DNA of 64,000 nucleotides from positions 62,001 to 126,000 of the forward strand of contig NBIV01000230.1 of NCBI GenBank assembly GCA_003194525.1, written 5' to 3'. This DNA is from Gracilariopsis chorda (taxonomy: Eukaryota; Rhodophyta; Florideophyceae; Gracilariales; Gracilariaceae). Below, piece by piece: positions 22,697 to 33,953 of this stretch; position 1 is the first letter of the stretch; every line of letters starts with the position of its first letter. The notes beneath the pieces are model-generated. The model did no database searches, was not told the origin of the DNA, and was given only the letters and a program-made list of their open reading frames with translations. A program made the position numbers and the translations under genes.

Positions 22697-25600
22697 TTAT
22701 TTTTGGTTAATGGATGCGATTACATTTCGTTGTCTGCGTGTTCCTCCTTTCTTCGTTTCCGTGAGATATTCTTGTACTAAATCTGGCACATCCTGTTGTA
22801 ATGATTTTAAATCAACCCAGTCAGCCTCATTGTTCTCGAAACCTGTCCACTTCACTAATAGTTCGATATTTCTCTTTCGTAGGCGAATATCCTGGAAGTC
22901 CTCGATTACCAACAGTTCGTTCTTCTGATATGCCAGATGTTCTCGTAGGTCCTCTGTAACTTCGAAATCCTTGTTTTGGAAAAGTTTCAGCCTCCTTCCG
23001 TGTACGAGTTCCTTTTTTCCAGTAGCCAGATCTTCGACTTCAAAAATATACTGTTGGCGGCATTCCGTGACGCGAAAAGGTCCTTGCCACCTCAGGCAGG
23101 TCTTTGCCCGGATATTTCTCTGCATTACCGCCTTCAATACAAAATCGCCTTTGCAGAAATTGACGGGTTTCACACCAGTACGACGATTATGCGCGTCGAC
23201 CGAAGCTTTGCGCTGTTTCCTTGATCGTTCCGCGCATACGCGATGGATGCTCTGTAAGGCCTGATGTAAGTTGTCTAAGTTCTTCAGAGCCGTTGATTGA
23301 GATACCTTGATATCCTGTACAGATTTCACTTCTGCTTTCCCTCGTAGAATAGCAGTCAATGGGGAGTCCTGTGGCAGCCCTGTGAACACTGTGAGAGGGC
23401 AACTTCCGTTCAGTCTTCTCGCCGGTGCGCTGTTCAGAGCTGATTGGACCAGTGGCAGTACGGACGGCCAGGCTGACTGGGGAAGTTGGAATTCTGAAAG
23501 CATTGCTCGACATGTCCTAAGTAACTCTCTGCAGACTACCTCAACTGAACCGTTGGTCCACGGGCAGTAGGGAAGAGTGAAATGATGGCTTGCCTTCAGC
23601 TTCTGTGCGAGTAGCTTCACGAGCTTGTTTTTGAAATGACTGCCTTGATCTGAAACCCATGATCTTGAGACACCAAAAGCCGCGAACCAATCCACGAGTA
23701 CATCTGCAGTCGTTTCCGCGTCAGCTTCTTCTACCGCTCTCAGCCACACATAGCCAGACAGGTCATCCTTCACAATAAGGGAGTATATTTCACCGTGCTC
23801 TCCCTTTCCCATGTAGCAATAGTCGAAATGTATCAACTCGTTTGGCTTGTTGGCGTGCATGGTGTGACCCAACGGTCTCGGTACCATCCTTCCAGACTCA
23901 GTAGCAAGGCAGTGCAGACAAGATCTAGTGAAGGCAATAATGTGTTTCTTTAGGTCTTTCCACCAAAATTGCGCTGCTACGGTATCGAATGTGGGATCTG
24001 TTGCTCGATGTCCTCCTTTCCCAGTGTGAGCGGCAATCATGATTCTGAACTGTAGTTTCTCATCTCCTTCCGAAATCCAGACCTGACCTTTCGGGGTTCG
24101 TATGATGCCGTTTGTCTTCGTGTATTGGGCTGGAGGCGCCACACTGCTGCTATTCTGTGACGTAATAATATCGTGCATCGTGGGCCAGTCGTAGTCCTTG
24201 ACCAGGCCGGGGTTGATTGGTGCTGTCATCAGTGCTCGAATACGTCCCGTGACGGTTGGTTCTACCGTCCGTTTGGCTTTGACAGCCCATCTTGTAAGCA
24301 TATCAGCCCAAAAGTTTCGTTCCCCAGACACGTGTTCTATCACGAATCGAAATGCGTTCAACTTCAGAGCCCACCTTGTGAGTTTGTTTGCAACATGCCT
24401 AGGTACCCCAGGGTTACGACCGTATGGGTCGTAAATATATACGAGGTTCGCGTGATCCGTATATATTGATACAGTCCGCCCGACGATGAGGTAGTCCAGC
24501 CTGCACATGGACTCTACGATGGCGTACCCTTCCTTTTCCGGTACACTCCACCTCTCGGAGGACCCATTAAACGCACCGGATAAGAAGCAGAGGGGCTCGT
24601 GCAATTGGTCCTCGATCTTCTTGTCCTTATCTGATTCAGGGGACTGAGTCAAAATTCCTGCCCAATGAGTTTCGGATGCATCCGTAAAGAGACAAATCCT
24701 ATAACCTTCCTTCGGGAGCGAGAGTGTTGTTGCTCGTGCCAGTTGTTTCTTGACCAGTTCGAATGCTTCGGCATGCTCGGCAGTCCAATTGAGTCGCACC
24801 TTCTTCAACGCTTTCTTCGTTCGTTTCCCCGTTCTCCGGCATGCTTCTTCCAACATGTTGTGTAGCGGTTCGATAAGGCGCGCGTAGTTCGGTATAGAAT
24901 TCCTCAGCCAATTGGTTGCGCACAGCAGTTGCTGCAACTCGTCCGCAGTCTGTGGTGCTTTCATTCTCAACAGGACCTCGAAATTCCTAGGGTCGAAACG
25001 GACACCTTCGGCCGAAATGATTCTCCCGCAGAACTTGACTTCAGTGGCATAGAAACAAGACTTCTTCGGATTTAATTTGAAACCCACCTCGCTACACACT
25101 TGGAGGAATGCTTCTAGTTCAGATAGGAGCTGCTCTTCATTTTGGGCGTGGATGAGAAAGTCGTCCAACCATTGCAGCATCCTTTGGACCCTTCCTTCAA
25201 ATTTTTCCCTCGTCACGGCTTGGAAATGATTGCCAGAGTCCGTGCCTCCTTGTAATGTTCTGGTTGGGGAGTAAATTCCTAACGGTGTCTGGATCCACAT
25301 CAATTCCTGGGACATCTCATCGAGCGGCAGCTGCCAGTATCCGTGCGTGAAATCGATATTGGCGAAACATCTACTTCCGCTGCATTCCTGTAACATTGAT
25401 TCCAAGTGAGGCATAGCCGACTGCAGTGGTACAGTCCGAGAATTTGTTCCGCGTAGGTCAACAGTAAACCGTAGTTTATCTGTTCCGGGTTTCGGTACTG
25501 CCAGTGCGGGGCACGCCCACCTTGCCTGATCGTTCTTGTACACGGCGCCAATTTTTTCTAATTGCTTGATGGTGTGGGAGATGAACGCTCTCTGAGCTGT

Positions 25601-27322
25601 GGAATATCTTCGCTGTGGTGTGCGGTACGGTTTGGCGTTTGGTGCGAGTTTGATCGACAATGGGCGTACGTCTGCTGGCGGTTGTGATCCCAATTTAATC
25701 CCGAAACTGCTTCGATTCTTCTTCAGCAGGACTTCCAGCCTTTTGGCGCCCGTGTCAGACATGCCATTCTTCCTTGCCTCACCGACTGCCGACCTGATCG
25801 CTGCTTCTATTTCTTCAACTGTGTCAGGTCCGAAACCGGCATGGAGGCACTCGGGCAATTCAATTGGGTCTTCATCGCCATCAGTGTATCTCGCCCCGTG
25901 ATAGCTTGCCGATGCCAGTGTGTACGTCCTTTCACGCAGTTCTTGTTCCGACTTACCGTCTATCAGAGGTGCCATGCGTTGCAAATGGGCGTTGAAATCG
26001 AATCCCATGGCTTTCAGGAGAGGCCTGCCCAGCAGGATTTCCGGCATTTTCGAGTCCGCAATCAGGAATTGAACTCCTCTGATACACACCGGCAATCCTG
26101 TCTGTGGCAGTATTATCGTCAGGTTCAGGCTCACCCTCCTTCGAGCAAAAACGGACTGTCCTAAGTCCTTGGCACACAGTGCAGTCTCAACGGATAGTGG
26201 GATTGGGAGCTGTTCGACCACGAGTTCCGGATACTTGGCTATAATAGTTTCGAAACAATCTGACGGAATCGTTGAATAGTCTGCGCCAGAGTCCCCCAAT
26301 GCCACTGCTTCGATGTCGTTCAGGAAGATTCTGTACCTTCCTTCCTCTGCATTTGGCTCCGACTCGCTTGCTGGGCCAAGAGAAACGGCTCTCACCTTAA
26401 GCGTTTTCTTCTTGCCGAAATGCTTGTCCAGTAGCTCACGTCTCTCTTCCTTCGTGGTCACCGGACATTTACTGATTGGATGAATCCCTGAGCACTTCTC
26501 TACGTTCAAACACGGCTTCTTCCATTCCCCGGCGGCATACATCTCTGTAGATTTCTTCTTGTCTCCTTTAGTTCTCTCGATGTCGTAACTATGCGGCTTT
26601 CCCGGGGTTCTTCGCAATCTCTTCCGATCCGGTCCTTCATTTCTCCCTGCGTGCCTACCTTGCTCACGCATGTGCGTATTTTTCCGCTTCAGTTTTTCCA
26701 TTGCGCACTGTACGGTGTGCACCTGTGCGGCAAGTGTGGATATCGTATTTGTAAAGAACTTAATATCCCCTTTCTGCTCCTTTTTCCAGAGGCGCATCTG
26801 GTCCGTTACAATCTGCCGCAGCTCAGCAGGTTCCAGCTTCTTCACCAGCTTGGCAATAAGTTCCTTACACTGATCGCGGTCCGTAATAATGCTGGAAGCA
26901 TTGTATTCATCCAAAGCAGCGATTGTTTCCAACACAAGGTTTTCAGCGTCTCCAGACGGGTCCCGATGCATATGCTTGTACTTCACGGTGGCCAATGCCT
27001 CTTTCACTCGGTCGCTTAGGTTCGAGATCGTCGATGCTAAACGTGCGTCAAACCAGATCTTCACGGCCTCGTCCGTGGCCTCGTCGGATGATCCAGCGTT
27101 TCCAATGCGGCCAAGAATGCAAAGGCTGTGTAAAAGTCTTGGCTTCATACATTGCCTGATTGATGCTGCTTTGATTCGCTGACTTGGGGGCCTTGCCGAA
27201 TTGATATATTCGATGCGCTCATTGTACGCAGCGAAATCGACTTCGAATTTGATGAGCTCAGGCTGCGAGGCTCCTTCGAGAGTAGGGGCCTGGATCGTGT
27301 TGATTATCCCATACGACGACAT
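22697..27322 (-). CDS. Gag-pol polyprotein, 1,541 residues, gypsy chromovirus
   Basis: One uninterrupted frame encodes the whole polyprotein. Residues about 1-250 are a gag-type capsid region with a basic stretch at 227-242. A zinc-knuckle-like C271-X5-C277-X3-H281-X4-C286 follows, with spacing unlike the usual CX2CX4HX4C. Retropepsin has DSGAD at 344-348. RT spans about 595-790 with LDD at 719-721. RNase H has TDAS at 880-883 and the TDH segment near 955. Integrase has H1099, H1105, C1135 and C1138, then D1167, D1225 and E1261, the canonical D-35-E spacing. A chromodomain (about 1,465-1,520, with LLVKWTGFENNEADWV) closes the protein; in this family it steers integration to marked chromatin. 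There is no separate gag frame, so gag-pol balance must come from processing or other means. Confidence 0.9.
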   Translation of the reverse strand: MSSYGIINTIQAPTLEGASQPELIKFEVDFAAYNERIEYINSARPPSQRIKAASIRQCMKPRLLHSLCILGRIGNAGSSDEATDEAVKIWFDARLASTISNLSDRVKEALATVKYKHMHRDPSGDAENLVLETIAALDEYNASSIITDRDQCKELIAKLVKKLEPAELRQIVTDQMRLWKKEQKGDIKFFTNTISTLAAQVHTVQCAMEKLKRKNTHMREQGRHAGRNEGPDRKRLRRTPGKPHSYDIERTKGDKKKSTEMYAAGEWKKPCLNVEKCSGIHPISKCPVTTKEERRELLDKHFGKKKTLKVRAVSLGPASESEPNAEEGRYRIFLNDIEAVALGDSGADYSTIPSDCFETIIAKYPELVVEQLPIPLSVETALCAKDLGQSVFARRRVSLNLTIILPQTGLPVCIRGVQFLIADSKMPEILLGRPLLKAMGFDFNAHLQRMAPLIDGKSEQELRERTYTLASASYHGARYTDGDEDPIELPECLHAGFGPDTVEEIEAAIRSAVGEARKNGMSDTGAKRLEVLLKKNRSSFGIKLGSQPPADVRPLSIKLAPNAKPYRTPQRRYSTAQRAFISHTIKQLEKIGAVYKNDQARWACPALAVPKPGTDKLRFTVDLRGTNSRTVPLQSAMPHLESMLQECSGSRCFANIDFTHGYWQLPLDEMSQELMWIQTPLGIYSPTRTLQGGTDSGNHFQAVTREKFEGRVQRMLQWLDDFLIHAQNEEQLLSELEAFLQVCSEVGFKLNPKKSCFYATEVKFCGRIISAEGVRFDPRNFEVLLRMKAPQTADELQQLLCATNWLRNSIPNYARLIEPLHNMLEEACRRTGKRTKKALKKVRLNWTAEHAEAFELVKKQLARATTLSLPKEGYRICLFTDASETHWAGILTQSPESDKDKKIEDQLHEPLCFLSGAFNGSSERWSVPEKEGYAIVESMCRLDYLIVGRTVSIYTDHANLVYIYDPYGRNPGVPRHVANKLTRWALKLNAFRFVIEHVSGERNFWADMLTRWAVKAKRTVEPTVTGRIRALMTAPINPGLVKDYDWPTMHDIITSQNSSSVAPPAQYTKTNGIIRTPKGQVWISEGDEKLQFRIMIAAHTGKGGHRATDPTFDTVAAQFWWKDLKKHIIAFTRSCLHCLATESGRMVPRPLGHTMHANKPNELIHFDYCYMGKGEHGEIYSLIVKDDLSGYVWLRAVEEADAETTADVLVDWFAAFGVSRSWVSDQGSHFKNKLVKLLAQKLKASHHFTLPYCPWTNGSVEVVCRELLRTCRAMLSEFQLPQSAWPSVLPLVQSALNSAPARRLNGSCPLTVFTGLPQDSPLTAILRGKAEVKSVQDIKVSQSTALKNLDNLHQALQSIHRVCAERSRKQRKASVDAHNRRTGVKPVNFCKGDFVLKAVMQRNIRAKTCLRWQGPFRVTECRQQYIFEVEDLATGKKELVHGRRLKLFQNKDFEVTEDLREHLAYQKNELLVIEDFQDIRLRKRNIELLVKWTGFENNEADWVDLKSLQQDVPDLVQEYLTETKKGGTRRQRNVIASINQK

Positions 27323-27373
27323 CTTGCTCCAAAACCGTTCTATTACTCTTTGCAGAAAGAGACCAAAGCGCTT

Positions 27374-27817
27374 TGTTGATCAGAACAGGGTTGCAGAGTG
27401 CGATGACGTGAGTGCAGTAGCGCGGGCAACAGGAACAGGCACAAGGACCCGGATCTCCTGCCTAGGATGCCCCCGATCACTGCTCTTCTGCGGGTGATCG
27501 GTCTTTTTATACTTCGTACGACAGCTCTGCATTTTTGTGCTACTCCATGTGGTACAGGATTTCTAGCTGTTCTATACAATAAAGAATACGTTCTCTTGTG
27601 TACGTCTAGCTTGAACGGTTCTTGCTCAAACGTTCTCACGTCGCTGTTGGCGTGCTGCTCTCTCTACAGCAGGGCACGCCTACTTCAAGCCTTTCTTTTC
27701 CTAAGCTTTCCTGCGGTACAAGGCTCACGGTTCTGTGTAACGTAGTGAAGCTTCTTCTGCAAGTTGCTTTCGCTTCGGACATCCAGCCGTTCGAAATGAT
27801 ACTCGCTAACATCAACA
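27374..27817 (-). repeat. 5' LTR of the young gypsy element
   Basis: This 444-bp partner of 22,224-22,668 differs by one missing C and one substitution. It is followed by the CTCGA duplication at 27,818-27,822. Confidence 0.9.
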
Positions 27818-28055
27818 CTCGACTGTGGGACGGGCTGCTTCGACGATGGAGCTGCGATTCGTGAAACGCACCATTTGAGGTTGTCCGCCTTCATTGGAGA
27901 CGAGATTGGGAACTCTCAACCATTTCTCTATTCTGAAATGTTTCTGCGAAGAAACTGCGCTATACTGCGGAAAGGCGGCTACAAGTGCCGGTAATAACCG
28001 CCTTCAAGAGCCTTTGCTGTGATTCCTTGTCGTTACAAGCCTCCAATCTCATCAA

Positions 28056-28391
28056 ATGCTTACTGAATTGGAGCTCATCTCTTCAACGAAAGAGATAAGT
28101 ACAGCGATGTTACAACGAAACTTAGCTTCAGTATTCATAATCATAGGAAGCAAGGTCATCCAGACGCTTTGCATGACGCTGCAGGCGTTGCAAAAACCGC
28201 TGCGACCGTCGGAGCCCGGCCCTGAGGGTCGGACTCCGACCGTGTCACAATCTCTGCATCTACCGAAGGCACAGTGCGGCGCCTCTGTAAGCGGTAAAGG
28301 GTTACCCGTACCACAACACACACGCCCACGCAGAACCGGAGTCAGCAGGTTTGAGCCGCTCATCAAGTACATAATAAATGAATTTGAATAA
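28056..28391 (+). CDS. Doubtful 111-residue ORF across the unit 1/2 junction
   Basis: An ATG-started frame crosses the junction between units; the same frame recurs at 32,250, 36,443, 40,636 and 44,829. It cannot exist at the left edge of the array, where the upstream half is missing, so it is a by-product of tandem duplication. The product has no recognised domain. It is listed because it is open in every junction. Confidence 0.15.
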   Translation: MLTELELISSTKEISTAMLQRNLASVFIIIGSKVIQTLCMTLQALQKPLRPSEPGPEGRTPTVSQSLHLPKAQCGASVSGKGLPVPQHTRPRRTGVSRFEPLIKYIINEFE

Positions 28392-29751
28392 TTCTCATTG
28401 GCCAAATCCACGGGTTGCTAATCGCCTACGTGACAAAGCAATTCTGCTTTCGGCCACGGAACTCATTCCTGCACCACGCCACCGTTGGTACGGAGATATT
28501 CACTGAAAACGATTCTGCCCGTGAGTCAGCACCAACCTCATCCATGCCTACCGCCGGGAATCGTTCGGGAAGATCTTTTCAGAATAGCTCTCTCTCACAA
28601 GAAAAAGACAACACCGGAGCACAGAAGGCCTTCTTCCCATACAGCATTCTATTTCTAGAATGCTCATGAGGGCAACGACGGTGTGCATAGAGCTAGCTTA
28701 CAAGTAGTAGCCAAGCAGTCGAAGAGTGACATCCCATGAATGCAACGGTTTGCGCTGCAATGGGCCGGGTTTTAAGATTCAGAAGAGAAAAAAGCCTCTG
28801 TCCCTTCGTTCCAAATTTACTTTTTCCCAAGCGCCGAGTGAATCTGAACAAGACCGCAACTGGGCTTCATGTGATCTTTGTTTCAGCGACGTTTTCCAAA
28901 GTCTGACCAATGCCTTTCATAAAGCAGTTAGGCTGCAGTTGCGAGTGCAAACTCTCCGCTTTCAGAGCACTCCATCATTGGAGACGCCTGTTCCGTAAGA
29001 CAGCCATATAAACCTCACATGTTTCATGCAAGCCACTCGTCCTGAAAGCCAAGAGGAAACACCAATTAGAGTTCTACTTATTTATTATATGATGTACACT
29101 TAGTATGGTCTTCTGTACGCTAAACAGGTTTGGCCAGGCGAAATGACCTACGATAGCAAGATGTGTTGAACTATCGACGTAAAAATGCCACCAGTCCAGT
29201 TTGTGAATAGTCTTCCTTGTTTTCATGAAATGCAGAAAACTCATCTTCCTTGCCGTTAGGTTCGTGTTGTCGAATTAAAGAAGAAGAGAATGGCGTGAAG
29301 ATTGAACATTCATGCTTCGAAGGAAGTATAGAACCGGACCTTCACATTCGATACTGGGGCGCTACGAATGATCTTCAATGCATGGGCTGTTCTTGAGAGA
29401 AATCCGTGAGAAAGCTGTCACGCGTCGAATTCATATATTTTTGGTAGCACTGCGTCGCGTGCAATGCAATGTACCCTTGTCCTTGTACAGGGGTATCCAT
29501 GTTTGCTGCAAATACGTTTTGTTCGTTTTCGATGATTTCTACATGTTTTTGTCTAGTCAGGCGCACTCAGAACACGAGTTCTGAGCCTAGACTTGCATCA
29601 CACAAACGGCGATGAACTAGCATGGGGTGAAGATTATGGTGTGCAAATCTCGAAAGTGCCGTCTCAACGATTAGAAAATGGTTTGGTGATAGGCGCAGCG
29701 TATATCGTTTCGAATTCTCCCTGTAAGACGGGTGACGAAACTCTGAAGCAC

Positions 29752-29759
29752 TATATAAA
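29752..29759 (+). promoter_or_regulatory. TATA box, gene copy 2
   Basis: TATATAAA lies at the same 119-bp distance from its ATG as in copy 1. Confidence 0.7.
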
Positions 29760-29870
29760 GCCCCCTCTTTGACCGCTTCTTCCTTCTTCACTCTCACCAA
29801 CATCCTCATGTGTAAGAGGAACCAAAGCACCTTTCTGCCAACTACAGTCGCACTCTCAACATTTTTCACA

Positions 29871-30596
29871 ATGAAGGCCTTCACCGCTATTCTTGCTTTG
29901 TTCTTTGCGAGCTTGGTTGCGCCCTCCACACTCGCCCACCCGATCCATGCTGCCAGACTCCCGATCCTGAAGATCGAAGAGTCTACGATCGCCGTGCCGC
30001 TTGTCCACCAACTAGAAGAGGAAACCCGATTCGCCGTCAACAGTTCCCAAAGCGGATTCGCCATTGCTTCTGAGACTGCAATCAGAGTGCAGCGTGGCAC
30101 CTCCGGAACGCTCATGTTCAACATTAGTGTGTCCGGTGTTCAGTCTGACATGCTCAGTAGTCTCGACAAAGAATTTGTGGAGTCTCTGACGCGCATAGAG
30201 CGCGAGGAATACGAGAGTTTCGTTGAGGAGTTCAACGGCGGTTTGAACATCCCGTTTCTGAGGTGGCTCGGAATCGATCTTCGCAACAATGAAGTCACCC
30301 AAGAGCAAATGGAGAGCATCTTCGAAGTTCGTGAAAACTACAACATCCAGTCTGACATTGCGGCGCAGCTATTGGATAATGTGCAACGACAGCAAGTTCA
30401 GGTATCTGGAACGCTCACCGCTACGGGAGTAAGTTTCATCCCGACAACTGTGAACGCTCTCATTCGCATTGCTCAAATTACGCTGCAAGACGGCAGTACT
30501 CTGAATGTTGTGTCGCAGGACACTAACGACGTGATTGCGGCTGATCCCAACGGAAGGATTGTTCCGTCAAGTAATATGGTCGTCAACTTTCTATAG
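29871..30596 (+). CDS. Secreted 241-residue protein, copy 2
   Basis: The protein is identical to copy 1 (signal peptide, no cysteine, sequons at 57 and 84). Flanks on both sides are also identical over the whole unit, so promoter and tail were copied together with the gene. Confidence 0.75.
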   Translation: MKAFTAILALFFASLVAPSTLAHPIHAARLPILKIEESTIAVPLVHQLEEETRFAVNSSQSGFAIASETAIRVQRGTSGTLMFNISVSGVQSDMLSSLDKEFVESLTRIEREEYESFVEEFNGGLNIPFLRWLGIDLRNNEVTQEQMESIFEVRENYNIQSDIAAQLLDNVQRQQVQVSGTLTATGVSFIPTTVNALIRIAQITLQDGSTLNVVSQDTNDVIAADPNGRIVPSSNMVVNFL

Positions 30597-33500
30597 ACCT
30601 AAAGATTTGGTGACTACAGTTTCCCTTGTCCGGTGCACTGTTGAGCGTAGGATAAGTGTTAACTTCAAAACGGCGAGTGTTCGTGGCAGATGATCACAGA
30701 TTTGACTGCCCATGCCCACCAGTAATATCGTGCTTGCTGCACCTCACTAGATTTACAAGACTACAGCAGTAAAGCTATTCAATATATTTATCTGGCAGTG
30801 CTTCTTGTGTCGCTTGGTAGGTGGCGATAGAAGTTTATTCAGCCTTCGCTTCGTACGATGCAGCTCGATCATTGCAGGCAGTTGATATCATTTGAAAGAG
30901 GTTCCGTACCGCCCTCTACGACCCATCGTTGTGCATTGCCCCTCATTTTGGTTGTGTAGTGCGCGCATGCGCCTAAAAAAGCACCCGCTGACCTAAAAAC
31001 CAATGCCACATTACCACGCTGATTGTGGTGTTTTCAGTTTGGACGCAGAAACCAATGGATTGGTCGCAACAACCACAATGTGTTCAACTAGCAATACAAC
31101 AGTTGCTACTGTCGGCCTGAGTCCTTTTTCCGCTTTGTTTGATCTTGCATTTTCTTAAACTCTTCGTTGGTGTTTTTGTGTTATCTGCAGTGAAACGTTT
31201 CGACTTTGAGAAAGCTAAAGAGTGTTGAACCTACCAAGCGATGATTTCACGTCAGCGATAGATAGGCTTAACACATGAATATCAGCAAAAGAGGGCGATC
31301 TCAATACATATATGCCGTTCTAATTGCATACCTCTGTAGAAGGTCTTTTTTGCATTTTTGCGTCAGCACTGGGTCTAACTTGTACGACTAGTCTCTTTTT
31401 CTTTCAGTAAATGAACGAAGGTCACCATCTTCTTCACCGTATAACTCTTGTGACAACTTGTCTGGCAGTTCACTCAAAATCGTGCTGAGCCCGTGACTTG
31501 ATACGGTACCCTTGACCCCGCTCGTATGTAGGGCGACAACTGCAGCAGCAGCCAATGACTCATTGCAGCAATCTTTGCTGCTGCTGCTAAAAAAAATTAG
31601 CAAACTGGGACGAAGTGACTGCTTGCTTGCCACGGGTGGCAAGTAACGCCAAAAACGGGAGCTGTAGCGGAACTGTTTTCCCCAACCTGCAACCGCCTGA
31701 AGGGGGACCTCTGCCTCCACCGCTAGAGCTCATTACTAGCGCCGCAAACGGGAGCTTCTGTTCCCATTCGCGGCAGCAACGGCGACACCTTCCCGCAAAC
31801 TGCACTCGTCCTTCCCATCCACTTCTCTGCTCTTCCCGCCGCCAATCCTAAAGTGTCTGTGAATCGAGGTGCATGCCCCAACCAACCTCATCGTTCCTGC
31901 AAAGTACTTGTTTTTAATGTAAACTAACCCGTAGTCGGCAGAAGTTTTAGGCTTCCCAACTAACCCAGCTTCGATCAATTAAACACGGCGGAAAATGCTT
32001 GTGCGCAGCGTCTCGACTGTGGGACGGGCTGCTTCGACGATGGAGCTGCGATTCGTGAAACGCACCATTTGAGGTTGTCCGCCTTCCTTGGAGACGAGAT
32101 TGGGAACTCTCAACCATTTCTCTATTCTGAAATGTTTCTGCGAAGAAACTGCGCTATACTGCGGAAAGGCGGCTACAAGTGCCGGTAATAACCGCCTTCA
32201 AGAGCCTTTGCTGTGATTCCTTGTCGTTACAAGCCTCCAATCTCATCAAATGCTTACTGAATTGGAGCTCATCTCTTCAACGAAAGAGATAAGTACAGCG
32301 ATGTTACAACGAAACTTAGCTTCAGTATTCATAATCATAGGAAGCAAGGTCATCCAGACGCTTTGCATGACGCTGCAGGCGTTGCAAAAACCGCTGCGAC
32401 CGTCGGAGCCCGGCCCTGAGGGTCGGACTCCGACCGTGTCACAATCTCTGCATCTACCGAAGGCACAGTGCGGCGCCTCTGTAAGCGGTAAAGGGTTACC
32501 CGTACCACAACACACACGCCCACGCAGAACCGGAGTCAGCAGGTTTGAGCCGCTCATCAAGTACATAATAAATGAATTTGAATAATTCTCATTGGCCAAA
32601 TCCACGGGTTGCTAATCGCCTACGTGACAAAGCAATTCTGCTTTCGGCCACGGAACTCATTCCTGCACCACGCCACCGTTGGTACGGAGATATTCACTGA
32701 AAACGATTCTGCCCGTGAGTCAGCACCAACCTCATCCATGCCTACCGCCGGGAATCGTTCGGGAAGATCTTTTCAGAATAGCTCTCTCTCACAAGAAAAA
32801 GACAACACCGGAGCACAGAAGGCCTTCTTCCCATACAGCATTCTATTTCTAGAATGCTCATGAGGGCAACGACGGTGTGCATAGAGCTAGCTTACAAGTA
32901 GTAGCCAAGCAGTCGAAGAGTGACATCCCATGAATGCAACGGTTTGCGCTGCAATGGGCCGGGTTTTAAGATTCAGAAGAGAAAAAAGCCTCTGTCCCTT
33001 CGTTCCAAATTTACTTTTTCCCAAGCGCCGAGTGAATCTGAACAAGACCGCAACTGGGCTTCATGTGATCTTTGTTTCAGCGACGTTTTCCAAAGTCTGA
33101 CCAATGCCTTTCATAAAGCAGTTAGGCTGCAGTTGCGAGTGCAAACTCTCCGCTTTCAGAGCACTCCATCATTGGAGACGCCTGTTCCGTAAGACAGCCA
33201 TATAAACCTCACATGTTTCATGCAAGCCACTCGTCCTGAAAGCCAAGAGGAAACACCAATTAGAGTTCTACTTATTTATTATATGATGTACACTTAGTAT
33301 GGTCTTCTGTACGCTAAACAGGTTTGGCCAGGCGAAATGACCTACGATAGCAAGATGTGTTGAACTATCGACGTAAAAATGCCACCAGTCCAGTTTGTGA
33401 ATAGTCTTCCTTGTTTTCATGAAATGCAGAAAACTCATCTTCCTTGCCGTTAGGTTCGTGTTGTCGAATTAAAGAAGAAGAGAATGGCGTGAAGATTGAA

Positions 33501-33945
33501 CATTCATGCTTCGAAGGAAGTATAGAACCGGACCTTCACATTCGATACTGGGGCGCTACGAATGATCTTCAATGCATGGGCTGTTCTTGAGAGAAATCCG
33601 TGAGAAAGCTGTCACGCGTCGAATTCATATATTTTTGGTAGCACTGCGTCGCGTGCAATGCAATGTACCCTTGTCCTTGTACAGGGGTATCCATGTTTGC
33701 TGCAAATACGTTTTGTTCGTTTTCGATGATTTCTACATGTTTTTGTCTAGTCAGGCGCACTCAGAACACGAGTTCTGAGCCTAGACTTGCATCACACAAA
33801 CGGCGATGAACTAGCATGGGGTGAAGATTATGGTGTGCAAATCTCGAAAGTGCCGTCTCAACGATTAGAAAATGGTTTGGTGATAGGCGCAGCGTATATC
33901 GTTTCGAATTCTCCCTGTAAGACGGGTGACGAAACTCTGAAGCAC

Positions 33946-33953
33946 TATATAAA
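33946..33953 (+). promoter_or_regulatory. TATA box, gene copy 3
   Basis: TATATAAA lies 119 bp before the ATG at 34,065. Confidence 0.7.

Larger units (their letters stand above)
22224..27817 (-). mobile_element. Ty3/gypsy chromovirus, looks whole and young
   Basis: This 5,594-bp element inserted in array unit 1 has LTRs of 445 and 444 bp that differ at only two places, 5-bp target duplications, and one long gag-pol frame without breaks. Near the 3' LTR on the coding strand lies a purine-rich GGGGGAC. After the 5' LTR a TGGTCTCTTTCTGC segment 8 bp in could be the primer site, with the tRNA not identified. The LTRs carry a minus-strand TATAAAAA box (about 22,355-22,362 and its partner). It belongs to the same family as the old element at 54,592. 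Confidence 0.9.
13548..28223 (+). repeat. Array unit 1 (4,193 bp plus three inserted elements)
   Basis: The unit starts at GAGGGTCAGACTCCG, the point where similarity to the later unit junctions begins. The raw length is 14,676 bp. Subtracting the copia element plus its 5-bp duplication (4,747), the 132-bp element plus duplication (137) and the gypsy element plus duplication (5,599) leaves 4,193 bp, the exact period of the array. The first 48 bases differ from later units at three sites; the rest is nearly identical, with single differences near 21,890 and 27,890. This unit alone carries insertions. Confidence 0.9.
28224..32417 (+). repeat. Array unit 2 (4,194 bp)
   Basis: This complete unit without inserts starts at GAGGGTCGGACTCCG. 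The gene occupies about bases 1,648-2,373 of the unit. The sequence before it (about 1.5 kb) and after it (about 1.8 kb) has only short, weak ORFs. The unit is 1 bp longer than the others because of one extra A in an A run near 31,590. Confidence 0.95.
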
